Assembly (NCBI GenBank): GCA_036564245.1
Contig: DATCKU010000027.1
Span: 1-64,000, forward strand
Source: Thermasporomyces sp036564245
GTDB taxonomy: Bacteria; Actinomycetota; Actinomycetes; Propionibacteriales; Actinopolymorphaceae
Reading direction: 5' to 3'
DNA: 64,000 nt
Shown here: positions 7,735 to 16,100 of the stretch, in pieces
Layout of the letters: every line of letters begins with the position of its first letter
Position numbering within the stretch: position 1 is the stretch's first letter
Program-made: the position numbers and the translations under genes
The notes under the pieces: model-generated
Told to the model about the DNA's origin: nothing
The model's input: only the letters and a program-made list of their open reading frames with translations
Database searches by the model: none

Positions 7735-9006
7735 CTAGCTCACGCCTGAATCGGTTGGCTCCAGCTCACGTTGCTGTGAGTCAGTCGGCTCGGTCGGTCC
7801 CGTCCTGCGCTGCACGACGACCACCAGCAAGGGCACCAGCGCAAGCACGCCGGCAAGGAGCGCGAGCAGGCTGAAGCTGCCACCGGCGTAGATCGCACCG
7901 GCACTGATGTTGGCGAACGCCGACGACGCCCAAACGAGGGCGTCCACGACCCCCTGAAGCTCGATTCGCAGGCCTTCCGGCAAATCGCGGCTCAGCAGGC
8001 TACTGCCGCCCACGAAACACAAGTTCCAGCCGTATCCCAGCAGGAAGAGCGACAAGGGCAGACCGATGTCGTGCGAGGTCGGCGCCACGAACGTCAAGGC
8101 AGCCGAGGCAATGAGAACGCCCGTACCGCTCGAGATCGTCATCCGGCCACCGATCCGGTCGGCGAGCCGTCCCGACACGGGCGACAGCGCGAACATCCCG
8201 ACCAGGTGCGCGGTGATGACCCAGCCGACGACATCGAGGCCGTGACCATGGTCGTGGAGCTGGAGCGGTGTCATCGTCATCACCGCCACCATGGCGAGCT
8301 GAGCAGCCACCATGCCGGCGAGTGCCACGGTGACGGCCGGCAGGCGAAGCGCACGCCGGATCTCACCTACCCGGATCTGCCGGTGGTTGGGTGTCACGGC
8401 AACGCGTCGCCGGGGCAACGCCAGCGAGGCGATGGTCGCGCTCGAGGTGGCGAGCAACGCGAGAGCGTACGGACCCGCGTATGGCGTGATGCCCAGGGCT
8501 TCGGCGACGTTGGACGTAGGAGCGATCAGGGCCGGGCTGGCGATCGCGCCAACCGTGCCGCCCCAGACGACGAGGCTCAGCACGAAGCCCTTGCGTTCAG
8601 GCGGATGAAGATCGGCCGCAGCGTAGCGGGCGAGCTGTGCAGCTCCGTTGCCGATGCCGAGCAATGCCATGCCGGCGACCAGAAGCACCACCCAGCCAGC
8701 CAGCACGGAGACGGTGGCGACAGCCGCTCCCAGAATCGCCACTGTGTAGCCCAGCAGCATCCCGCTCCGGCGACCTTGGGCACGCATGACGGTCGCGAGC
8801 CCAAGCGCTCCTGCGGCTGTTCCGAGCACACTTGCCGCGGACGGCACCCCACTCCACACATCACCAGCCGCGTCAGACGCGATGAGGGGCGCAACCGTGC
8901 CGGATGACACCAACGCGACGTTGCTCAACGCAACACCGACCATCAGGGCACCAGTCGACCGCCACCGAGTGCGAACGTCGACCGCGGCCGTCTGGACCTC
9001 AGTCAT
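7735..9006 (-). CDS. MFS transporter
   Basis: 423 residues with about twelve hydrophobic helices arranged in two halves. Motif A-like GRLADRIGGR follows helix 7 (residues 280-290), and LGIGNGAAQLARYAAADLHPPERKGFVLSLVVWGGTVGAI is in the region of helices 4-5. The family moves small molecules by proton coupling; drug or metabolite export is the common role, but no substrate is indicated. The gene ends 44 bases from the convergent nuclease gene and starts 73 bases after the peptide ABC operon, on the same strand. Confidence 0.9.
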   Translation of the reverse strand: MTEVQTAAVDVRTRWRSTGALMVGVALSNVALVSSGTVAPLIASDAAGDVWSGVPSAASVLGTAAGALGLATVMRAQGRRSGMLLGYTVAILGAAVATVSVLAGWVVLLVAGMALLGIGNGAAQLARYAAADLHPPERKGFVLSLVVWGGTVGAIASPALIAPTSNVAEALGITPYAGPYALALLATSSATIASLALPRRRVAVTPNHRQIRVGEIRRALRLPAVTVALAGMVAAQLAMVAVMTMTPLQLHDHGHGLDVVGWVITAHLVGMFALSPVSGRLADRIGGRMTISSGTGVLIASAALTFVAPTSHDIGLPLSLFLLGYGWNLCFVGGSSLLSRDLPEGLRIELQGVVDALVWASSAFANISAGAIYAGGSFSLLALLAGVLALVPLLVVVVQRRTGPTEPTDSQQRELEPTDSGVS

Positions 9007-9079
9007 GCCTACGAACCTACGTCAGCCGCCACATGATGGCGCCGCGAACGCCTACCCCACAACGCCATGGGCTGTCTGC

Positions 9080-10384
9080 TCAGTACAGATGGCACGCAAC
9101 GTCGACGTCACCGGACCGGCGCAGCCGCGGCTCCTCGCCGGGGTGGAAGTCCACGACGAGCGCATCGGATTCCGCCCTCACCTGCGCAACACCACGCCAC
9201 AGCGGCTCGTCGGGATCGGATCCTTTCAATCGCTTCACGAGCTCCTCGAGATCTCCCGGCACCCGACCCCGCCCGGGTGTCAGCCGAACGCTCGTGGCCG
9301 GAACGTCGAGGCTGCGCAGGTTGCCGATGAGCGCTCGCTCGGCCGCGTACGACTCCTCGTCCAGCATCAACCAGTGCTGCTCGAGCAGCGCTCGCAGGTC
9401 TCGACTCTCCCAGCCGCACTTCTCGAAGGCCAGCGGGCACCGCGGATGGAATGCGCATCCCAGCGGCGGCGCCGCCGCATCGGGAATCTCGCCTCGAGGA
9501 AGGTCACGCGTGATGGCTTTGCTCGGATCCGGCTCAGGCACCGCTCGTAGCAAGGCCTTGGTGTACGGATGCTTCGGGTCGGAGAAGATCTCCTCCGTCG
9601 GCCCGATCTCCACGATGCGACCGAGATACATGATGGCCACGCGGTCGCAGAAGAACTTCGCCGTCGCCAGGTCGTGGGTGATGTAGACGTACGTGAGGTC
9701 GAGGTCTCGTTTGAGCTCCATCATGAGCTCGAGGATCTTGGCCCGCACGCTCATGTCGAGCATCGAGATCGGCTCGTCAGCGACCAGGAGCTCAGGTTCG
9801 AGGATGATTGCTCGCGCCATCACGGCGCGCTGCTTCTGGCCACCGGAGAGATCGCTCGGATACTTCGCGACGAACTGCTCGACGGGCACGAGCCCCACCC
9901 GCTCGAGGGCTTCGCGAACCTTGGCGTCGTATTCGGCGCGGGTCTTGGCAAGCCCGTGGATCCGCAGCGGATCGCCCACGGCCGTGCCGATGTCCATCGA
10001 AGGATTCAGCGCAGCGCTTGGGTCCTGAAACACCATCTGGAGCTTGCGCCGAAGGGGACGCAGCCGCCGTTCCGATAGTGTCGAAAGGTCCTGGCCGCGA
10101 TAGCGGACCTCACCCGCGGTCGGGCGCACCAATCCCAACAGGGCGCGCCCCAACGTGGTCTTGCCACTCCCCGACTCGCCGACGAGCCCAAGGACCTCAC
10201 CTTTGCGTAGCTGGAAGCTCACACCGTCGACGGCCTTGACCACGCCTCCGCCTCTGCCGAGGATCCTGCCCAGAGCAGTGGCCCGCAGGGCGAAGTGGAC
10301 TTCCAGGTCGCGGACTTCCAGCAACGTGTCCGCACCCGACGACGTCTGCGGCGCCGCAGTCGAGGGCTCAGGCTTCGTCGGCAA
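9080..10384 (-). CDS. Oligopeptide ABC transporter ATP-binding protein (DppF-type)
   Basis: 434 residues from a TTG at 10384, which has AGGAGA six bases upstream and overlaps the previous gene by 17 bases; no in-frame ATG fits. Walker A is GLVGESGSGKTTLGRALLGL, the signature is SDLSGGQKQRAVMARAI, and Walker B is PELLVADEPISMLD. The Cys-containing GCAFHPRCPLAF tail is the oligopeptide-permease C-terminal extension. A further segment of about 80 residues follows to the end. It pairs with the upstream ATPase to energise peptide uptake. It is the last gene of a five-gene operon. Confidence 0.92.
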   Translation of the reverse strand: MPTKPEPSTAAPQTSSGADTLLEVRDLEVHFALRATALGRILGRGGGVVKAVDGVSFQLRKGEVLGLVGESGSGKTTLGRALLGLVRPTAGEVRYRGQDLSTLSERRLRPLRRKLQMVFQDPSAALNPSMDIGTAVGDPLRIHGLAKTRAEYDAKVREALERVGLVPVEQFVAKYPSDLSGGQKQRAVMARAIILEPELLVADEPISMLDMSVRAKILELMMELKRDLDLTYVYITHDLATAKFFCDRVAIMYLGRIVEIGPTEEIFSDPKHPYTKALLRAVPEPDPSKAITRDLPRGEIPDAAAPPLGCAFHPRCPLAFEKCGWESRDLRALLEQHWLMLDEESYAAERALIGNLRSLDVPATSVRLTPGRGRVPGDLEELVKRLKGSDPDEPLWRGVAQVRAESDALVVDFHPGEEPRLRRSGDVDVACHLY

Positions 10385-11432
10385 CGCTGATCTCCTCTCG
10401 AACCAACGCCTCCGCGCCGCCGTCGGGCACCTGGTCGGCAGGACCGTGTAACCAGCACGCCACTCGAGACCCGGCGGCAGTCGGCACCTCCACCGGCTCC
10501 CGGTCGCGGCACACGACCATGGCATCCGGACAGCGGGGGTGGAACCGGCAGCCAGGTGGCGGATCGATGAGGTCAGGCGGAGAGCCCGGGATGTAGTGCA
10601 AGTCGGTGGTGCGCAACGAGATCGTGGAGCGCAGAAGCTCTCTGGTGTACGGATGCTGGGGCGCGGAGAAGACCTCACGAGCGTCGCCCACCTCCGCAAG
10701 TCGCCCGGCATACATCACCGCGACCCTGTCGCACGCCTCCGCCACGATGCCGAGGTTGTGCGTGATGAGCAGCAACGCGGTGTCGAAGTTGCGGCGCAGG
10801 TCGGCAAGGATCGAGATGATCTGAGCCTCCACCAACACGTCAAGCGCGGTCGTGGGCTCGTCAGCCACCACAAGCGCTGGCTCCAGCACCAACGCCAGGG
10901 CGATCATGATGCGCTGACGCATGCCACCGGAGAACTCGTGGGGATACGCGCGATACCGCGTGGGCGGGATGCCCATCTTCCGCAGCGTCTCGATCGAGCG
11001 TTGGCGCATCTCGTCTCGACTCATCCGCGGCGCATGCGCGCGCAAGGTCTCCTCGAAATGCTCCGAGATCCGCATGAGCGGGTTCAGGCGCGTGAGCGGC
11101 TCCTGGAAGATCATCCCGAGCGCCGGACCGCGAAGCCGTCTCAGTTCCGAGCGACTGATCTGCAACAGGTCCTGGCCGCGGAACGTCACCCGCCCGTCAC
11201 ATGCCGCCCCGGCGGGTAGCAACCCGAGCAGGGCCCGACCCAGGGTCGACTTCCCGCAGCCTGACTCCCCAACCAGGCCGAGTGTTTCGCCGGGTCGAAG
11301 CGTGAACGACACACCGTCCACGGCACGCACGGCGCCGCGTTCGCTGCCGTACCACACGCGCAGGTCGGAAACCGTCAAGACCGGCTCCGACCTGGCAGCC
11401 GACTCGACGGGGTAAGGCACCGTCTCGATCAC
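10368..11432 (-). CDS. Oligopeptide ABC transporter ATP-binding protein (DppD-type)
   Basis: 354 residues, with a GTG start overlapping the stop of the permease gene by four bases (GTGA). Walker A is GLVGESGCGKSTLGRALLGLL, the signature is FSGGMRQRIMIALAL, Walker B is PALVVADEPTTALD, and the switch His lies in LLLITHNLG. The C-terminal GCRFHPRCPDAMVVC motif is typical of oligopeptide transport ATPases. It is coupled to both neighbours, so the two ATPases are made in equal amounts. Confidence 0.93.
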   Translation of the reverse strand: MIETVPYPVESAARSEPVLTVSDLRVWYGSERGAVRAVDGVSFTLRPGETLGLVGESGCGKSTLGRALLGLLPAGAACDGRVTFRGQDLLQISRSELRRLRGPALGMIFQEPLTRLNPLMRISEHFEETLRAHAPRMSRDEMRQRSIETLRKMGIPPTRYRAYPHEFSGGMRQRIMIALALVLEPALVVADEPTTALDVLVEAQIISILADLRRNFDTALLLITHNLGIVAEACDRVAVMYAGRLAEVGDAREVFSAPQHPYTRELLRSTISLRTTDLHYIPGSPPDLIDPPPGCRFHPRCPDAMVVCRDREPVEVPTAAGSRVACWLHGPADQVPDGGAEALVREEISVADEA

Positions 11433-12493
11433 GCGTCCTCACCTCCTCGGCCGCTGCTACGACCGGCAACCGCGGGTTCTTGGGCCGTGGTGCCCACCGA
11501 TGTGAGCTGGACCGGAATGAGTCGGCGTACCCGTAACGTCGGGTTCAACGTCTCGTTCAGCCCTTCGCCGACGAGCGTCAAACCGACCACGAGCCACACG
11601 ATCGCAAGACCCGGGAACAAGCCGGTCCACCATATTCCGGCTGTCGCGTCGTCGACCGCGCGCTGCAGGTCGTACCCCCACTCGGAAGCCTCGGTGGGCT
11701 GCAGTCCGTACCCGAGGAAGCCGAGCCCGGCGAGGGTGAGGATGGCGTCGGCACCGTTCAGCGTCGCAATGACCGGCACGCTTTGGATGACGTTCGAGAA
11801 GAGGTAGCGCATCACGACCACGAACGGTGGTGCCCCGATCGCTCGCGCGGCCTCGACGTACGTCGCCTGCTTCGCGCTGATCGTGCTGTTGCGTACCACG
11901 CGGAAGTACTGCGGGATGTAGACCACCGTGATGGCGACAGCGGCCACTGCGATGCCTCCACCGAGCCCTTGCGGGATCTTGTCCGCCAGGAGGAACGCCA
12001 CCACGATGGCGAGCAGCAGGTACGGGAAGGCGAACAACGCGTCCATCACGAGGACGAGCAGCCGGTCCAGCCAGCCGCCGACGTAGCCGGCCACGAGCCC
12101 GAGCAGGACTCCGGTCACCACGGTGAGGGAAAGCGACAAGAGCACGACTTGCAGCTCGGTACGCGCTCCCCAGATCACGCGTGACAACACGTCGAATCGC
12201 TGGACGTTCGTACCGAACCAGTGCTCGCTCGACGGCGGCGCGTGCTTGGGGAACGCTCCCAGCTCGGCGGTCTCGACCTCGTTGAAACCTGCCGGTGCCA
12301 GAAGTGGCGCGAAGATCGCGAGCACGACCATGAAGCCGACCATCACGGTCCCGGCCACGAGCATTCCTCGCGCCACACCGGAGGAGGCACGGTACGGATA
12401 CGCGATGACGTCGACGGTCTTGCGCAGCCACGAGCGTCTTGCCGCAGTGGCATGCAGATCCTTGTCGGTCGGAACAGTTGGGGTGAAGACCAT
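11429..12493 (-). CDS. Peptide ABC transporter permease (DppC-type)
   Basis: 354 residues. An N-terminal cytoplasmic stretch is followed by a first membrane helix (GMLVAGTVMVGFMVVLAIFAPLLAP), a periplasmic loop with HWFGTNVQRFDVLSRVIWG, and a five-helix BPD_transp_1 core. The coupling loop reads EAARAIGAPPFVVVMRYLFSNV. Residues past 330 are a poorly conserved tail. It forms the membrane channel with the DppB-type partner, whose stop is three bases upstream. Confidence 0.92.
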   Translation of the reverse strand: MVFTPTVPTDKDLHATAARRSWLRKTVDVIAYPYRASSGVARGMLVAGTVMVGFMVVLAIFAPLLAPAGFNEVETAELGAFPKHAPPSSEHWFGTNVQRFDVLSRVIWGARTELQVVLLSLSLTVVTGVLLGLVAGYVGGWLDRLLVLVMDALFAFPYLLLAIVVAFLLADKIPQGLGGGIAVAAVAITVVYIPQYFRVVRNSTISAKQATYVEAARAIGAPPFVVVMRYLFSNVIQSVPVIATLNGADAILTLAGLGFLGYGLQPTEASEWGYDLQRAVDDATAGIWWTGLFPGLAIVWLVVGLTLVGEGLNETLNPTLRVRRLIPVQLTSVGTTAQEPAVAGRSSGRGGEDA

Positions 12494-12496
12494 CGC

Positions 12497-13525
12497 CTAG
12501 TACCTCACCCTCGGATCGATCAAGGCGTTCACGACATCGATCAGCAAGCTCATCACCGCGACGACCAGTGCGAAGATCGTCATGATTCCCTGGACCGCGA
12601 TGTAGTCCCGCGCATTGATGTACTGCACCAGCTGCTGGCCGAGCCCGGGCCAGCTGAACGTGGTCTCGGTGAGAATCGCACCGCCGAGCAACAAGGCGAT
12701 CTGCAGACCGAGCACCGTGACGAACGGCACCAGCGCGTTCCGGAACGCGTGGCTGAGAACCACCCGACGCCCGGAGATCCCTCGGGCGAGTGCCGCTTCC
12801 ACGTAGTCGTCACGCAGGGTTTGCGCAACGTTCACCCGGATCAGCCGGATGAGCACACCGGAGACGAGCAGACCTAACGTCATGGCAGGCAGGACGAGAT
12901 GTCGCAGCCCGTCGACGAACGCTCTCGTGTTGCCGGCGAGCAGTGCATCGATGAGGAAGAAGTGCGTACGCGATTCGACGCTGTACTGCATGATCGGGCT
13001 GGCCTGGTGTGAAGCCGGTAGCCAGCCGAGCATCCCGGTGAAGACGACGATGGCGACGATGCCGACGAAGAACACGGGTGCGGCGTACGTGAGAACGCCG
13101 AACAGCCTGATCACCACGTCGAGCCACGTGTTGCGGAATCGCGCTCCGAGAAGGCCCAGCGGCACACCGATGAGAAGGGCCACCAGGACGGCGGCGACGG
13201 TGAGCGTCAAGGTCGCGGCACCGTTGACCACCAATATGTCGGTGACCGCTCGGCTGTCGGTAACCGTGGTTCCGAGGTCTCCACTCAGCACCTGGCCGAG
13301 GTACTCGACGTACTGCACGAGAAGTGGACGATCGTAACCAGCCTCCGCCCGACGTCTCGCGAGCTCGGACGCCGGCAACTGTCCACCGAGCGCGGCAGAG
13401 ATCGGATCCCCGGGTGCGACTCGCAGCAGAACGAAGACCAGGGTCAGCAGGACGAAAACGTTCGGAACGAGCAGCAGGAGCCGTACCAGGAGGTACTCGC
13501 GTAGCGATCCAGACCGTCCCGCCAT
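12497..13525 (-). CDS. Peptide ABC transporter permease (DppB-type)
   Basis: 342 residues with six predicted helices. The N-terminus (YLLVRLLLLVPNVFVLLTLVFVLLRVAPGDP) is the standard DppB/OppB opening. The EAA loop appears as EAALARGISGRRVVLSHAFRNAL, followed by the terminal LIDVVNALIDPRVRY. The start ATG is 91 bases after the binding-protein gene. A very stable hairpin lies in that gap, so this gene is probably expressed at a lower level than the binding protein. Confidence 0.93.
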   Translation of the reverse strand: MAGRSGSLREYLLVRLLLLVPNVFVLLTLVFVLLRVAPGDPISAALGGQLPASELARRRAEAGYDRPLLVQYVEYLGQVLSGDLGTTVTDSRAVTDILVVNGAATLTLTVAAVLVALLIGVPLGLLGARFRNTWLDVVIRLFGVLTYAAPVFFVGIVAIVVFTGMLGWLPASHQASPIMQYSVESRTHFFLIDALLAGNTRAFVDGLRHLVLPAMTLGLLVSGVLIRLIRVNVAQTLRDDYVEAALARGISGRRVVLSHAFRNALVPFVTVLGLQIALLLGGAILTETTFSWPGLGQQLVQYINARDYIAVQGIMTIFALVVAVMSLLIDVVNALIDPRVRY

Positions 13526-13553
13526 TGGCGGAGAAGACCTTCCTTTCCTGACT

Positions 13554-13601
13554 CACGCGTCGTGCGTGCCTGTGGCGCACCACAGGCACGCACGACGCGT
13601 G
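13554..13601 (-). repeat. Perfect 22-bp inverted repeat between binding protein and permease genes
   Basis: The arms at 13554-13575 and 13580-13601 are exact reverse complements (22 of 22) around the four-base loop CGCA. The hairpin starts 16 bases after the binding-protein stop. It has no U-tract on the downstream side, so it is more likely an mRNA-stabilising or attenuating element that raises binding protein over permease than a full terminator. Confidence 0.8.
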
Positions 13602-13616
13602 ACAACGGTGACTTCC

Positions 13617-15233
13617 CTACTGCGCCTGGGTCGCGTCGATCAACCAGAGCCGGATCTGGTTGGCCGCGTCGATCGTGCGTTCCACGCCCTTGACGCCCTT
13701 GCGCTGGGCCACGACCATCTTCTGCTCCCAGATCGGCAGCGTCGGGACGTCTTCGGCAGCCTTCTTCTGGATCTGCTCGAAGATCGGCAGCCGGTCCTCG
13801 AGCTCGACGGTCGACCGCTCCTCGGCCAGCAGCTGGTCCATCTGCTTGTCGGAGTAGCCCTGTCCCTTCTCCATGAAGTTGTTCGTCTCGAAGAACGGGG
13901 ACAGGTAGTTGTCGGCGTCCGGGAAGTCCGGGTACCAACCCAGCTGGAAGGCCTGGTACGCGCCGGTCGGGTAGTCGGCGCTGTAGCGGTCCCACGCCGC
14001 GCTCTTCAGCTCGACGTCGAACAACCCACTGGACTCGAGCTGCCGCTCGATCTCCTGGTACATGTCGGCGGACTCGACGCCGTAGTGGTCACCCGAGTCG
14101 TGCCACAGCTGGATCTTGACCGGGGTCGAGACGCCCGCATCCCGCAGCACCTGCTCGGCCTTGGCCGGGTCGGGCTTCTCGCCGTAGACCTCCTGGAAGG
14201 CGTTGTACTGCCCCTCGAAGGCCGACGGCACCATCGTGTACAGCGGCTCGACGGTTCCGTTGTAGACGTCCTGCGCGATCTTCTCCCGGTCGATCAGGTA
14301 CGCGAAGGCCTGACGGACCGCCTTCTCGACGAACGGGCCCTTGGTCTGGTTGAACACCACGTAGCTGATACCGGTGCCCTCACCTTGCAGGACCTCGACG
14401 CCCTTGCTCGCGCCGTTCTCCTCCAGGTCCTGGATCAGCGTCGAGTTGAGGGTGCGGTGCGCGACGTGGATCTCACCCTCCTCGATCGCCGTCTTCAAGC
14501 CGGTCTCGCTTCCCGGGTACGGCTTGATGATGACCGTGTCGTGGATCGGCTCCTTGTCGCCCTTGTAGTACTCGTTTCGCTCGAGCACGATCTCCTGGTC
14601 GGGATCGAACTTCGTGAGCTTGTAGGGTCCAGAGCCGATCGCGCCCTCACTGGGCTTGCGGATCTCGGTCGCGGAGTACTCCCCTTCCGGCACGATCGAC
14701 GCACCGGGGTAGGTCAACCGCATCGGCCACGTCGCGTCGGCGTACTTCAAGTGATAGATGACCGTCTGCGGGTCAGGCGCTTCGACGCTCTCCAGCGAGG
14801 ACGCCCAGATCGACCACGGACCCTCCGGATGCTTGATGCCGATCATCCGGTCCATGCTGAACTTCACGTCGGCGCTGTCCAGCGTGCTGCCGTCGGAGAA
14901 CTTGAGCCCGGTCTTCAGCTTGCACGTGTAGGTCTTGGGGTCTTCGAACTCGCAGCTCTCCGCAATCTCCGGCTCCGGCTGGTTGCCACCAGGTGGCACT
15001 TCCAGGACCGTCTGCGCGATGTTGATTTGCAACATGGAGCCCGGCCAGTCGTACGAGGCAGCCGGGTCGATCTCACTGAACTGCTCGGTTGTGCCGAAGA
15101 TGAGGGGCACCTGCTGCTCCGAACCGGTCTCGCCTGTCTCGGAGTCACCGTCGCTGCCACAGGCGGCGAACGCCAGGAGCGGCACGATGCCCAAAGCCAG
15201 CCCTCGGACCAGCCGGCTGTTATCCGGTCGCAT
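13617..15233 (-). CDS. Peptide ABC transporter substrate-binding lipoprotein
   Basis: 538 residues from the ATG at 15233, with GAGGTG six bases upstream. The lipoprotein signal ends in LAFAAC with Cys25, followed by an acidic linker (GSDGDSETGETGSEQQ). The SBP_bac_5 fold spans the rest, with the family marker YKLKTGLKFSDGSTLDSADVKFSMDR in CKLKTGLKFSDGSTLDSADV form. It captures oligopeptides, or possibly oligosaccharides or nickel chelates, outside the membrane. It is first in the transporter operon. The 193-base gap upstream, before the TetR gene, should hold the promoter. Confidence 0.93.
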   Translation of the reverse strand: MRPDNSRLVRGLALGIVPLLAFAACGSDGDSETGETGSEQQVPLIFGTTEQFSEIDPAASYDWPGSMLQINIAQTVLEVPPGGNQPEPEIAESCEFEDPKTYTCKLKTGLKFSDGSTLDSADVKFSMDRMIGIKHPEGPWSIWASSLESVEAPDPQTVIYHLKYADATWPMRLTYPGASIVPEGEYSATEIRKPSEGAIGSGPYKLTKFDPDQEIVLERNEYYKGDKEPIHDTVIIKPYPGSETGLKTAIEEGEIHVAHRTLNSTLIQDLEENGASKGVEVLQGEGTGISYVVFNQTKGPFVEKAVRQAFAYLIDREKIAQDVYNGTVEPLYTMVPSAFEGQYNAFQEVYGEKPDPAKAEQVLRDAGVSTPVKIQLWHDSGDHYGVESADMYQEIERQLESSGLFDVELKSAAWDRYSADYPTGAYQAFQLGWYPDFPDADNYLSPFFETNNFMEKGQGYSDKQMDQLLAEERSTVELEDRLPIFEQIQKKAAEDVPTLPIWEQKMVVAQRKGVKGVERTIDAANQIRLWLIDATQAQ

Positions 15234-15426
15234 GGATCCACCTCGTGAAGAGTCTGACGTCAAGAGCCGGTACCAGGTCGCTCGTGCGCGACCCGCCCCG
15301 CACGATAGTCCCAAGGTGACCAGCACAGGAACGGTGGTCGGCCGGCCTCCGGGTCGCAATTGAGCAACGAAATCTCTTGTCCGACTGAAAGTGGGACGGT
15401 CACGGACCTGTCGTTGCTATGAGCAG

Positions 15427-16011
15427 TCAGTCGACCGCGGAACGTAACGCACTGACGGTGAGCTGGGCCAGCCGGCGTACCTTCCCACGTTTGACGTCGT
15501 ACGCATCGCCGGTCTGGTCGATGCCGGCAAGTGCGTCGAGCAACAGGACCGCCACGTCGTGTGCCGACATCTGCGCCGCTGCGACATCGAGCTCGTCACT
15601 GTTCGTGAGCACCGACTCCAGGATTGCAATCATCCGGACGTTGAACGACGCCAACAGGTCGCCTGCCACCGTCTCGATGTCGGCGAGGAGATCCCGCCCG
15701 AACGACGTGACGACATCCTGACCGTGCGTGAGGTTCATGCGGACGAGGAGGATGGCCGACAGCTTCTCGAGGATCGGAGCCGGACCGGCCTTGTGGCGCT
15801 CGGCCTCCGCCAGGGCGGCTTCCATCATGCGCACGCCCATGGCTCGGAAGACCTCTTCTTTTCCGGTGAAGTACTGGTACAGCGCCGGACGCGACATGTG
15901 CGCCGCACGCGCGATCGTGTCCATCGAGGTTCGTCGGAAGCCGTAGCGAGCGAAGCAGCCGACGGCTGCATCGAGAATCGCATCCCTACGGACCGCACTC
16001 TCAGCTGACAC
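15427..16011 (-). CDS. TetR/AcrR family transcriptional regulator
   Basis: 194 residues. The N-terminal helix-turn-helix is standard: AILDAAVGCFARYGFRRTSMDTIARAAHMSRPALYQYFTGKEEVF at residues 10-55. The rest is helical and ligand-binding. It is on the same strand as, and just upstream of, the peptide transporter operon, so that operon is its most likely target beside its own promoter. The ligand is unknown. Confidence 0.92.
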   Translation of the reverse strand: MSAESAVRRDAILDAAVGCFARYGFRRTSMDTIARAAHMSRPALYQYFTGKEEVFRAMGVRMMEAALAEAERHKAGPAPILEKLSAILLVRMNLTHGQDVVTSFGRDLLADIETVAGDLLASFNVRMIAILESVLTNSDELDVAAAQMSAHDVAVLLLDALAGIDQTGDAYDVKRGKVRRLAQLTVSALRSAVD

Positions 16012-16100
16012 GCTGACATTATGAGCAGGAAGTGTCAGTCCGTCTCACGCGTGTTCCCAGCAAGCTGGTCGAGCCAACGCGGCTCGCGACAACGTGATGC

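Noticed and set aside
13554..13601. Insertion-sequence end or CRISPR repeat
   Set aside because: It is a single self-complementary hairpin with no second copy in the window, no transposase and no spacer array.
13566..15248. A 560-residue open frame on the plus strand antisense to the peptide-binding protein gene
   Set aside because: It is the mirror frame of a well-supported lipoprotein gene in high-GC DNA; its translation is rich in Arg, Val and Leu and resembles no family.
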